From assembly GCA_000620205.1 (NCBI GenBank), contig JHVP01000004.1, forward strand, positions 434,001 through 498,000: 64,000 bases of DNA, read 5' to 3'. The translations under genes were made by a program, and so were the position numbers. This DNA comes from Geodermatophilaceae bacterium URHA0031. GTDB taxonomy: Bacteria; Actinomycetota; Actinomycetes; Mycobacteriales; Geodermatophilaceae. Below, piece by piece: positions 8,755 through 16,804 of the stretch. Each line of letters begins with the position of its first letter. The first letter of the stretch is position 1. The notes beneath the pieces were generated by a model that saw nothing but the letters and a program-made list of their open reading frames with translations, made no database searches and was not told the DNA's origin.

Positions 8755-9626
8755 CGGGCCAGTCCCTCCTCGAGCTGGTCGCGGGCGATCTGCCATTCGT
8801 TCTCATCGACCCGCATGAAGTGGGCCTTCTCCCGGCTCTCGAGCAGCGGGACGCCAGAGCCGATGCGGGTGTCGCAGATGACCACCGACGGTGATCCGCG
8901 GTGCTCCCGGACCTCGTCGAAGGCGGCGACGAGCGCGGCGACGTCGTTGCCGTCGACCCGCACGGCGTGCCAGCCGAAGGCCCGCCACTTCTCGGTGAGC
9001 GGCTCGGTCCGCAGCACGCCGACAGTGGGGCCGTCGGCCTGCAGGGCGTTGACGTCGACGATGGCGGTGACGTTGTCCAGCCCGTGGTGGGCGCAGGACA
9101 TCGCCGCCTCCCAGGTGGACCCCTCGTCCAGCTCGCCGTCGGAGAGCAGGTTGAACACCCGCGCCGGGTTGCCGAGGTGGCGCAGTCCCAGCGCCATGCC
9201 GGTGGCCACCCCGAGCCCATGGCCGAGCGAGCCGCCGGAGATCTCCATGCCCGGGGTGTAGGAGGCCATCGCCGACATGGGGAGCCGGGAGCCATCGGAG
9301 CCGTAGGTCTCCAGCTCCTCGATCGGGATGATCCCGGCCTCGGCCATGGCGGCGTACGCGGCGATCGCGTAGTGCCCGATGGAGAGCAGGAAGCGGTCGC
9401 GGTCGGGCCAGTCTGGGTCGTCCGGCCGGTAGCGGAGCTGGTCGGTGTAGACCACGGCGAGGACGTCGGCCACGCCGAGCGCCTGCCCGATGTACCCCTG
9501 TCCCTGCACCTCCCCCATGTCCAGGGCGTTGCGCCGGATGCGGTAGGCGGCCTGGCGGATCCGCTCGACCCGCTCCGACCGGCGGTCGGTGCCGGCCGGG
9601 ACCTGTGCTGCTGTCAGTGACGTCAT
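8751..9626 (-). CDS. Transketolase, N-terminal subunit
   Basis: 291 residues forming the thiamine-diphosphate-binding domain. SIGHYAIAAYAAMAEAG and SGGSLGHGLGVATGMALG carry conserved His residues. The cofactor motif is SDGELDEGSTWEAAM followed by VDVNALQADG; the usual first Gly of GDG is Ser here, a variation seen in split forms. It needs the C-terminal subunit to complete the active site at the dimer interface and transfers a two-carbon ketol unit. Spacing to the transporter upstream is 25 bases. Confidence 0.92.
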   Translation of the reverse strand: MTSLTAAQVPAGTDRRSERVERIRQAAYRIRRNALDMGEVQGQGYIGQALGVADVLAVVYTDQLRYRPDDPDWPDRDRFLLSIGHYAIAAYAAMAEAGIIPIEELETYGSDGSRLPMSAMASYTPGMEISGGSLGHGLGVATGMALGLRHLGNPARVFNLLSDGELDEGSTWEAAMSCAHHGLDNVTAIVDVNALQADGPTVGVLRTEPLTEKWRAFGWHAVRVDGNDVAALVAAFDEVREHRGSPSVVICDTRIGSGVPLLESREKAHFMRVDENEWQIARDQLEEGLAR

Positions 9627-9651
9627 GGCGTGCTCCTCGTCGTAGGTGGGG

Positions 9652-11085
9652 TCAGTCCGTCGCCGTGCCGGCGACCAGCGGCCGCTGGTCCGACGCCGTC
9701 CGCGGGTTCGGGGGGAGGCCCGGTGTGGTGGGGGCCGCGAAGCTCCGCTCCAGAGCGGCGACCTCGTCGCGCTCGGCCCGGCCCCAGGTCTCGGGTGTCG
9801 TCAGCGCCGCGAGCAGGCCCAGCAGCCCGTATCCGGTGAACAGCAGCGCGGGGCCGATCCACCCGACCCCGGCGTACAGGGCGGTGGCGACCAGCGGGGT
9901 GAAGCCGGAGACGACCGCGGACAGCTGGTAGGCCAGCGAGGCACCGGTGGTCCGGGTCTTCGTCGCGAACAGCTCGGGGAACCAGGCGCCCTGCACGCCG
10001 GCGAGTGAGTTCTGGCAGACGCAGTAGCTGACGATGAAGGCGAGCACGATCGCGGTGGCGAGGCCGGTGTTCACCACCAGGAACAGCGGGACTCCCCAGA
10101 GCACCGTGACCGCGGTACCGAGCAGGTAGACCGGACGGCGTCCGATCCGGTCGGTCAGCGCACCCCAGAAGGTGGTGGCGAAGATGCCGATGCCGGCCGC
10201 GACCATGAGCGCGGTGAGGGTCACCGGCCGGTCGGCGAGCTCCTCCTTGGCCAGGTAGGACAGCAGGAAGGTCACCGACACCGCGTAACCGGCCGTCTCG
10301 GCCGTGCGCAGGCAGAACGCCCGCACGATGTTGCGCCAGTCGTTGCGGAGCACCTCGGCGAGCGGGTTCTCCGAGACCTCACCCTCCTCCTTCAGCTCCT
10401 CGAACTCCGGGGACTCCTCCAGCTTCAGCCGGATGAAGATGCCGACGGCGATCAGCAGGGCGCTGAGCAGGAAGGGCACCCGCCACGCCCACGAGCCGCC
10501 CAGCGGCACGCTGATCAGGAAGGCGAGGTTCGCGAGCAGCAACCCGACGGGGAAGCCTGCCTGGGTGATGCCGGTGTAGAGGCCGCGCTTGCGCCATGGA
10601 GCGTGTTCGAAGCACATGAGGATCGCCCCGCCCCACTCGGCGCCGAACGCGAGCCCCTGCACCACGCGCACCACGACCAGCAGGACACCGGCCCAGACCC
10701 CGACCTGGTCGTAGGTGGGCAGGCAGCCGATCAGCACGGTGGCGATGCCCATCAGCAGCAGCGATCCGACGAGGACCGGCTTGCGGCCGATCCGGTCGCC
10801 GAGGTAGCCGCCGATGATCCCGCCGAGCGGCCGGACGGCGAACCCGATGCCCAGCGTCGCGAACGACAGCAGCGTGCCCGACAGCGGGTCACTCGCCGGG
10901 AAGAAGGCGTGGTTGAAGTAGAGGGCCGCGGCGGTGCCGAAGCCGATGAAGTCGTAGGTCTCGATCGTCGCGCCGATCGAGCACCCGACGGCGACCTTCT
11001 TCTTGGTCGCAGTGCCGTCGATCGGGTGCCACTCGGCGACTTCTTCGAGGTTGGAGCCCCGGTCGGGAACGTGCCGTTCGGTCAT
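9652..11085 (-). CDS. MHS-family MFS transporter
   Basis: 477 residues, twelve membrane helices, metabolite:proton symporter family (as ShiA, ProP, KgtP). Family features are the N-terminal GCSIGATIETYDFIGFGTAAAL, GYLGDRIGRKPVLVGSLL between helices 2 and 3, and RVVQGLAFGAEWGGA in helix 4. Members import organic acids, betaines or shikimate-like compounds. ATG at 11085 has GGAGGT six bases upstream. It is the first gene of the operon continuing into the split transketolase and SDR, and should import the substrate. It is divergent from the GntR regulator across two palindromes. Confidence 0.92.
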   Translation of the reverse strand: MTERHVPDRGSNLEEVAEWHPIDGTATKKKVAVGCSIGATIETYDFIGFGTAAALYFNHAFFPASDPLSGTLLSFATLGIGFAVRPLGGIIGGYLGDRIGRKPVLVGSLLLMGIATVLIGCLPTYDQVGVWAGVLLVVVRVVQGLAFGAEWGGAILMCFEHAPWRKRGLYTGITQAGFPVGLLLANLAFLISVPLGGSWAWRVPFLLSALLIAVGIFIRLKLEESPEFEELKEEGEVSENPLAEVLRNDWRNIVRAFCLRTAETAGYAVSVTFLLSYLAKEELADRPVTLTALMVAAGIGIFATTFWGALTDRIGRRPVYLLGTAVTVLWGVPLFLVVNTGLATAIVLAFIVSYCVCQNSLAGVQGAWFPELFATKTRTTGASLAYQLSAVVSGFTPLVATALYAGVGWIGPALLFTGYGLLGLLAALTTPETWGRAERDEVAALERSFAAPTTPGLPPNPRTASDQRPLVAGTATD

Positions 11086-11131
11086 GGTGACCTCCGGTGA
11101 GCGCTGGGCGTGGGTTCCAGTGGCCGCTGGC

Positions 11132-11151
11132 GTTGACTGTTAACAGTCAAC
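11132..11151. promoter_or_regulatory. Perfect 20-base palindrome, candidate GntR operator
   Basis: GTTGACTGTTAACAGTCAAC reads the same on both strands over all 20 bases. It lies 46 bases upstream of the transporter start and in the gap shared with the divergent GntR gene. FCD-type GntR regulators bind short symmetrical sites of this size. It is AT-richer than its surroundings, which supports a protein-binding role. Confidence 0.65.
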
Positions 11152-11240
11152 TGCCAACGAGTGTGGATGGCCCGCATCACAGTGTCAAGGGTCACGCCGC
11201 GGGAGTCGGCCCGTCACAACGACGCGACCCCTGCGGGTCG

Positions 11241-11255
11241 TGTCAGCTGTTGACA
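11241..11255. promoter_or_regulatory. Second palindromic site TGTCA-N5-TGACA near the GntR start
   Basis: TGTCAGCTGTTGACA at 11241-11255 shares GTTGAC with the 20-base palindrome about 110 bases away, and GTTGACA recurs at 11263-11269. It lies 52 bases before the GntR start codon, where binding could autoregulate. TTGACA in each copy may also serve as a -35 element, but I find no matching -10. Confidence 0.5.
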
Positions 11256-11307
11256 TTCCCTCGTTGACAATGGGCGGCTAGGGTGGCAGGCAACGAGGAG
11301 GTACGTC

Positions 11308-11970
11308 GTGAGCGTCGAACCACTGGTCAGTCTCGACCGCAGCACCCTGCGCGAGCGAGCGCTCGAGGCGCTCAGGGCAGCAGTCCTCTCCGGCCAGTAC
11401 CGGCCGGGAGACCACCTCGGTGAGGTTGAGCTGGCGGCTTCGCTGGGGGTCAGTCGCGGCACGGTCCGGGAGGCACTGCGTCACCTCCAGCAGGAGGGGC
11501 TGGTGACCACCGGAGCCCGGGGGATGCTGCGGGTCAAGACCCTCACCTCAGCCGAGGTGCGCGAGCTCTTCCAGGTCCGTGCTGCGCTGGAGTCGCTGGC
11601 GGTCCGGGAGCTGATCTCCTCACCGAGGCGCGACTCCGCCGTCGCGGCTCTGCGCAGCGCGCTCGAGGATCTCGCCGACGAGCAGCAGGACGTGACCGTC
11701 CGGATCCGGGCAGACCTCGCCTTCCACCTCCTGCTCTGCCGGCTCGCCGGCAACACCATGCTCGTGGAGGCGTGGGAACGCCTCGAGGGGCGGATGCGGG
11801 TCGCGATCCTGAACGGCGCGGCCTGGCAGGCGCCGATGATGGCCCGCGACCGGCACGCCCCCATCGTCGACGCGATCGAGCGCGGGGACGTGGCTGCGGC
11901 TGTCGCCGTCGTCGAGGAGCACATGGCCGCGGCCGCGGAGCACTTCGCCGAGTCGTCCCAGGGCGACTGA
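11308..11970 (+). CDS. GntR family transcriptional regulator (FCD/FadR type)
   Basis: 220 residues. Residues about 10-75 are the winged helix, including GDHLGEVELAASLGVSRGTVREALRHLQQEGLV. The rest is the all-helical FCD ligand domain, with FHLLLCRLAGNTMLVEAWE and the late His in VEEHMAAAAEHFAE. Such proteins bind a metal-dependent organic acid ligand. GTG at 11308 follows GAGGAGG. It is divergent from the MHS transporter-transketolase-SDR operon, whose promoter it most likely controls. Confidence 0.9.
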   Translation: MSVEPLVSLDRSTLRERALEALRAAVLSGQYRPGDHLGEVELAASLGVSRGTVREALRHLQQEGLVTTGARGMLRVKTLTSAEVRELFQVRAALESLAVRELISSPRRDSAVAALRSALEDLADEQQDVTVRIRADLAFHLLLCRLAGNTMLVEAWERLEGRMRVAILNGAAWQAPMMARDRHAPIVDAIERGDVAAAVAVVEEHMAAAAEHFAESSQGD

Positions 11971-12299
11971 AGCCCACCGCCGAGCGGCGGCAAGGCTGAG
12001 GCCGCCGGGCTCCGATGATGGGACGACGGTCGTCCGTGACTCGTCGACCTGGTCGGTCAACCAACGGCCGATGCCCGCCTACGCCCTCGGCAGCGGCTAC
12101 CCGGCGCAGGGTGGGACGGTGACGGCGGAGGGCGTCAAGGCTCGTCACCGACCGACCTCGCAGCCACCCACGAGCGCGTCCTGGCCCCTCGGCAGCGGTC
12201 GGCGCCGGCCAGGACGGTGACCGGGTCGCAGTCGCCACGCCACAGCGGGCGACGCTGCACCAGCCGTGGACCCGGCACGGCACCCGCTCGCCGCGCTGC
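11971..12299. other. Intergenic stretch without recognisable gene
   Basis: Between the GntR gene and the transposase remnant I see no frame with convincing coding character. Given the adjoining remnant it may be earlier, badly eroded transposase sequence, but no motif supports this. Confidence 0.3.
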
Positions 12300-12519
12300 G
12301 GGACATGTGCCGCTCGTGCGGACCTGGGCATCACCCCTGAGCGGACCCGGCCCTGTCGACCACAGACCAACGGCAAGGTCGAACGCTTCAACCGCACGAC
12401 GACCAGCGAATGGGCCTTCGCTCAGTTCTTCACCAGCGAAGCGGATCGTCGAGCTCCCGGCGCCGCCCCCACCGTTCCGCCGTACCGCCCGTCGTCGGAC
12501 CGGCCGCCCAGCTCACTGA
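12300..12519 (+). pseudogene. IS481-type transposase, C-terminal remnant
   Basis: One frame from about 12321 reads DLGITPERTRPCRPQTNGKV then ERFNRT, followed by EWAFAQFFTSEADRR. This is the end of an rve/DDE integrase core; the Glu of KVERF is the third catalytic acid. No upstream catalytic domain and no terminal repeats are visible. The sequence after ADRR drifts out of family pattern, consistent with further frameshifts. It ends against the stop of the NTF2-like gene on the other strand. Confidence 0.72.
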
Positions 12520-12999
12520 TCAGCCGGCCGCATCGTCACCCCCTGACAGCCAGGGATAGCGAGCGGTGTCCCTGCCGGCGTAGTCGGGGTCGAGGTAGAT
12601 GAAGCAGCGTTGGATGAGGAAGTCCCGGATCTCGAAGACGTCGCACCAGCGGCCCGCGCCCCATTCGGGGACGCCGGCCCGCCACGGGCCGTCCTTGTGC
12701 TCGCCGTGGCTGGTGCCCTCCGCGACGACCGTGTCGGAGCCGGAGAAGATCCAGGTGAACTCGGCGTAGTGGTGCTGGATCGACGTCAGCGTGCTGCCGA
12801 TGTCGGTGAACAGCTGGCCGATCTCCTCCTTGCCGGTGGCCAGTCCCCACTTGGGGAACATGACCTGGGCATCGTCGGCGAACAGGTCCAGGATGCTGCC
12901 ACCGGTGGAGGTGGCGCCGGCGTTGTCGAAGGCCTTGAGGTACTCGACAGCCACCGACTTCCGTTGCTCGTCGGTCATGGTCTGGGTCGCGATGGCCAT
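12520..12999 (-). CDS. NTF2-fold / SnoaL-like protein
   Basis: 159 residues in the nuclear-transport-factor-2 fold: a long first helix (EQRKSVAVEYLKAFDNAG), then strands with DLFADDAQVMFPKWG and a curved sheet ending RDFLIQRCFIYLDPDYAG. Members include ring hydratases, cyclases and small binding proteins, so the exact reaction is open. ATG at 12999 has GGGAG upstream. It is the last gene of the hydroxyquinol operon, 34 bases after the flavoprotein gene, and probably acts on the same substrate series, perhaps as hydratase or isomerase. Confidence 0.82.
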   Translation of the reverse strand: MAIATQTMTDEQRKSVAVEYLKAFDNAGATSTGGSILDLFADDAQVMFPKWGLATGKEEIGQLFTDIGSTLTSIQHHYAEFTWIFSGSDTVVAEGTSHGEHKDGPWRAGVPEWGAGRWCDVFEIRDFLIQRCFIYLDPDYAGRDTARYPWLSGGDDAAG

Positions 13000-13033
13000 G
13001 CGGAACTCCCTCTGTGGTGGTCGGGCGGCGAGG

Positions 13034-14758
13034 TCAGGACGCGGATGGGGTCAACTGGTGCGACTCGCGGACCGGTTCACGATCGGCCGCCTGTGCGGCC
13101 CGGTACGCGAAGGCGATGATCGGGCCCAGGGTGGCCCCGCCGGCCCAGTACGCCTGGGCGGACGGAGAGGCGACGCAGTTGCCGACGCCGTAGAGGCCCG
13201 TGATGGGCGTCCCGGTGTCGTCGAGGACCTGCGCATCGGTGTTGGTGCGTGGCCCGCCCTTGGTGTCGAGCGTGCCCCCGGTGATCAGGCTGGCGTAGTA
13301 GGGCCCACTGCTGCTCATCGGCCACATCGTCGGGTTGGCCCGGCCCGGCTCGTCCTTGACCGGTCCGTTGAACAACAGCTGCACCGGCTTCTCCCCACGG
13401 TGGAAGTCCTCGTCCACGCCGCGTTCGGCGAAGCCGTTGAACCGCGCGATCGACTGCCGCAGGGTGGGGACGAAGCCCGGGTCGAGGGTGAGCCCGCCGG
13501 TCAGCTGCGCATACCGGGACAGCCGGTCGGCGACGGCGTCGGCCAGCGCCTCGAGGGTGTCGCCGCGGATGACGTGGGAGTCGTCGGTACCCGGAGGGAC
13601 GATCTGGCGGCCGTACTCGTCGCTGGCCGAGTGGTCCTGGCTGCGCTGGTCCCAGATCTGCACGAGGACCAGGTAGGGGTACTCGCCGTTCGCCCCGTCG
13701 TAGCTGAAGAACTTCTGGGCCAGCTCGTTGTACTGCAACTTCTCGTTGACCACCCGACGCCCGGTCTTGTCCACGAAGATCGTGGAGTCCCCGGCGACGG
13801 AGAACATGCCGCTCAACGCGGGGTCCCGGGACACGGCGCGCTCCAGCGGGACCGGGCACATCCACGCGTAGTTCATGTTGCGCAGCTGAGCGCCGACCGG
13901 GCCGGCGATGGCCAGGAAGTCACCCTCGTTGGTCAGCGCCGCGCAGCCGCCGTAGACCGGCGTGTGCAGGAAGTTGCGCCGCAGGTCCAGGTCGTGGGTG
14001 AAGCCCCCGGTCGCGAAGACCACCGCCTTGCGGGCGCCGAACCTGCGCGTGCGTCCGTCGGCGGTGGTGGCCTCCACGCCGACGACGGCGCCGTCGGCGA
14101 GGACGAGGCGCTGCACCCGGTGGCTCACCCGGATGTCGACGCCGTCCCGTTCGGCGGCGGCGGCCATCGAGGCGACGCCCACGGCCCCGCCGTCGGACAT
14201 CGTGTCCCGGGCGCCGCGGGGGACGAGGACCCGCCCGGTGGGCGCCTTGTCCTCGGGGAGCTCCGACCAGTAGTCGACGACGTCCGGGCAGTGGCGGTAC
14301 TCCAGCGCACCCTTCTCGGCCAGCAGTTCGGCGGCTGGGGAGGCGCTCTCGTAGATGGCCCGGCACATGTCGTACTCCCATTGCGACAGACCCAGGGTGG
14401 GCGACGCCGGGTCGTAGGAGGTGGGGCGAGCGAGCCGGGCCACGTAGCGCAGGAAGTCCGGCTCCTCGTCGACGAGGCCGAGCGCGCGCATCGGCACGTT
14501 GTTGGGCACCCAGTACCAGAAGGCCGCCTTCTTCGCCGTCCCGCCGAGCTCGGGCGCCTTCTCCAGCAGCAGCACCTCGTTGCCCAGCCACCGGCTGTAC
14601 AGGGCCGCGGGGAGCCCACCACCACCCCCGCCGACGACGATCACGTCGGCCACTGCATCCGCGGGCAGCTCGCCGGTCGCCGGGGCGGCCGATTCTCGGG
14701 CGGGACGGGTCGGGACGGCGTCGGGCGCCGTCCGGGGGGTCGGGGTCGCAGCAACCAC
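13034..14758 (-). CDS. FAD-dependent dehydrogenase, 3-ketosteroid delta1-dehydrogenase / fumarate reductase-like
   Basis: 574 residues. FAD site is VIVVGGGGGGLPAALYSRWL with the acidic end in LLLEKAPELGG near residues 35-70; FATGGF lies mid-protein. C-terminal GPYYASLITGGTLDTKGGP and GLYGVGNCVASPSAQAYWAG match the KstD branch, where Tyr and Gly residues hold a 3-keto ring. These enzymes remove two hydrogens beside a ring ketone. GTG at 14758 is chosen with GAGG upstream; the open frame extends further but is non-coding in character. Within a hydroxyquinol operon it may desaturate or aromatise an alicyclic ketone before ring hydroxylation; this is inference. Confidence 0.85.
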   Translation of the reverse strand: MVAATPTPRTAPDAVPTRPARESAAPATGELPADAVADVIVVGGGGGGLPAALYSRWLGNEVLLLEKAPELGGTAKKAAFWYWVPNNVPMRALGLVDEEPDFLRYVARLARPTSYDPASPTLGLSQWEYDMCRAIYESASPAAELLAEKGALEYRHCPDVVDYWSELPEDKAPTGRVLVPRGARDTMSDGGAVGVASMAAAAERDGVDIRVSHRVQRLVLADGAVVGVEATTADGRTRRFGARKAVVFATGGFTHDLDLRRNFLHTPVYGGCAALTNEGDFLAIAGPVGAQLRNMNYAWMCPVPLERAVSRDPALSGMFSVAGDSTIFVDKTGRRVVNEKLQYNELAQKFFSYDGANGEYPYLVLVQIWDQRSQDHSASDEYGRQIVPPGTDDSHVIRGDTLEALADAVADRLSRYAQLTGGLTLDPGFVPTLRQSIARFNGFAERGVDEDFHRGEKPVQLLFNGPVKDEPGRANPTMWPMSSSGPYYASLITGGTLDTKGGPRTNTDAQVLDDTGTPITGLYGVGNCVASPSAQAYWAGGATLGPIIAFAYRAAQAADREPVRESHQLTPSAS

Positions 14759-14801
14759 GGGAACCTCACAGCGGAGTCGGGATGGTCCTTCGGGGTCGAG
14801 C

Positions 14802-15869
14802 TCAGCGGGCAGGCGCCTCACCTGCCCAGGCAGCGCGCAGCAACGACTCGATGCCCTCGCGGGTGACCGGCCGCGGGTTGGCGTAGGGGTTGGCCACCGC
14901 CAGCTCGGCGATGCGCGGGATGTCGGCCTCGGCCATGCCGAGCTCGGCCAGCGACCGCGGCGCATCGAGCCGGCCCGCCAGCTCCCACAGTTCCCGGGCC
15001 GGGTCCGACGCTCCGCCCAGCGCCCGGGAGAGGGCGGCCACGGCCTGCGGCGCGGCCGGCTGGTTGAACGCCAGCGCATGCGGCAGGACGACGGTGTGGG
15101 TCGGCGCGTGCGGGAGGTCCAGCGTGCCGCCCAGGGTGTGACACAGCTTGTGGTGCAGGGACATGGTCGTGGCGGCCAGCACCGCACCGCACAGCCAGGC
15201 GCCGTACTGCGCTTCTGCCCGCGCCTCGATGTCACTGCCATCAGCAACGACCCTGGGCAGTGCCCCGGCCAGCGCCCGGGCACCCTCCTCTGCCATGAGG
15301 GACACGATCGGCGTTGCGTCGGGGGCGTACAGGCCCTCCACGGCGTGCGCGATGGCGTTCATCGCGCTGGTGGCCGACATCTGCGCCGGGAGGCTGAGTG
15401 TCATCTCCGGGTCGTAGAGGACGCTGCGCGGCAGGACCCGGAGATCCCTGCCGGTCCGCTTCTGCCCGCCCTCGGTCAGCCCCCACACCGGGGTCATCTC
15501 CGAACCCGCATAGGTGGTGGGGACGGCGATGATCGGCAGCTCGTGCTCCAGGGCGATGGCCTTGCCCAGCCCGATCGCGGACCCCCCGCCCACGGCCACG
15601 CAGCCGTCGGCGCCCAGCTCCGCGGCCCGGCCCCGGGCCCGGCGGGCCACCTCGACGGGCACGTGCATCCGGGCCTCGGCGAGCACGCCGGCAGACCGCT
15701 CCCCCAGCGCGGCGGCGACCGCACGGCCGGTGTCCTCCTGCTCGGGGGAACAGAGGACGAGCACCCGGGTCAGGCCCAGCGCGGCCACCTCGTCGGGCAG
15801 CTTCGCCAGTGCGCCGGCGCCGAAGACGACCCGCATCGGCAGCGCCTGGTAGCTGAAGGGCGCGATCAC
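14802..15869 (-). CDS. Maleylacetate reductase (iron-containing alcohol dehydrogenase family)
   Basis: 355 residues. GGGSAIGLGKAIAL binds the dinucleotide, PTTYAGSEMTPVWG is the maleylacetate-reductase form of the family motif, and SLHHKLCHTLGG and PHAPTHTVVLPHA supply the conserved histidines. The enzyme reduces maleylacetate to 3-oxoadipate with NAD(P)H, the step after hydroxyquinol ring cleavage. GTG start overlaps the dioxygenase stop by four bases. It is in the expected order after monooxygenase and dioxygenase in the same operon. Confidence 0.93.
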   Translation of the reverse strand: MIAPFSYQALPMRVVFGAGALAKLPDEVAALGLTRVLVLCSPEQEDTGRAVAAALGERSAGVLAEARMHVPVEVARRARGRAAELGADGCVAVGGGSAIGLGKAIALEHELPIIAVPTTYAGSEMTPVWGLTEGGQKRTGRDLRVLPRSVLYDPEMTLSLPAQMSATSAMNAIAHAVEGLYAPDATPIVSLMAEEGARALAGALPRVVADGSDIEARAEAQYGAWLCGAVLAATTMSLHHKLCHTLGGTLDLPHAPTHTVVLPHALAFNQPAAPQAVAALSRALGGASDPARELWELAGRLDAPRSLAELGMAEADIPRIAELAVANPYANPRPVTREGIESLLRAAWAGEAPAR

Positions 15870-16804
15870 GACGGGAGTCCCTGGACCAGGGTCGGCTGTG
15901 CCTCCGCCGGCTGAGCCGCGGGCGGCGCCTGGTCCGCGCGCAGCAGCGACAGGTCGAACGTGAGCGTGCGGAACGGGTTCGGCAGGCCGACCTCGGCGGC
16001 CCGCGCCGCATCGTCGACCTCCGGCACGTCCCGGACCAGGCTGTCCTTCACCCCGAACACGGCGTCGGAGTCCAGGTAGGGGCTGTCGGCGACGAAGACG
16101 TGGGTGGTCACCGGTCGGTAGCCGGGTGCGCCGACGATGAAGTGCAGGTGCGCCGGCCGGTTGGGGTGGCGGCCGGTGGCGGCCAGCAGCTGCCCCACGG
16201 GACCGTCGTCGGGGATCGGGTAGAACCGGGGCACCACCGAGCGGAACCAGAACCGGCCGTCGGCGTCGGCGGTGAAGAGGCCCCGCAGGTTGCCCGGCGG
16301 CTGGATGCCGGGCTGCTGGACGTCGTAGAAGCCGTCCTCGTTGGTCTGCCACACGTCGACGGCCGCGCCGGCCAGTGGCTCACCGTCCGGCCCGGTCACC
16401 TGGCCCGACACCAGGCACGGGGTGCCCTTGCCGTCCAGCGCGATGTCGGCACCGAGCTCGCGGGGCGGGGACTCCACCATGTGGAACGGGCCGAGCACCG
16501 TCGACTCCGTCGACGTCCCGCCGGTCCGGTGGTTGATCGTCTCGACCAGCATCGAGACGCCGAGCACGTCCGACAGCAGGATGAACTCCTGCCGCACCTC
16601 GTTGCTCATGTGCCCGGTGCGGGTGAGGAAGTCGATCGCGAAGCCCCACTCCTCCTCGGTCAGCTCCACGTCCTTGACGAACGCGTGCAGGTGCTGCACC
16701 AGCGAGGTCATCACCTGCCGCAACCGCGGATCCGGCGTCCCGGCGAAGCTGGCCGCCACCACCTCCGCCGACCGCTCCTCGCTGAACAACTCGCCGCCGC
16801 TCAC
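15866..16804 (-). CDS. Intradiol ring-cleavage dioxygenase, hydroxyquinol 1,2-dioxygenase type
   Basis: 312 residues. An N-terminal helical dimer domain (about 1-105) precedes the catalytic beta domain. The iron ligands are visible: Tyr in EDGFYDVQQPG, Tyr in PRFYPIPDDGP, and two His in RPAHLHFIV. STVLGPFH and the closing FDLSLLR fit the hydroxyquinol branch. It cleaves 1,2,4-trihydroxybenzene to maleylacetate. GTG start and GTGA overlaps on both sides couple it to the monooxygenase and maleylacetate reductase. Confidence 0.94.
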   Translation of the reverse strand: MSGGELFSEERSAEVVAASFAGTPDPRLRQVMTSLVQHLHAFVKDVELTEEEWGFAIDFLTRTGHMSNEVRQEFILLSDVLGVSMLVETINHRTGGTSTESTVLGPFHMVESPPRELGADIALDGKGTPCLVSGQVTGPDGEPLAGAAVDVWQTNEDGFYDVQQPGIQPPGNLRGLFTADADGRFWFRSVVPRFYPIPDDGPVGQLLAATGRHPNRPAHLHFIVGAPGYRPVTTHVFVADSPYLDSDAVFGVKDSLVRDVPEVDDAARAAEVGLPNPFRTLTFDLSLLRADQAPPAAQPAEAQPTLVQGLPS

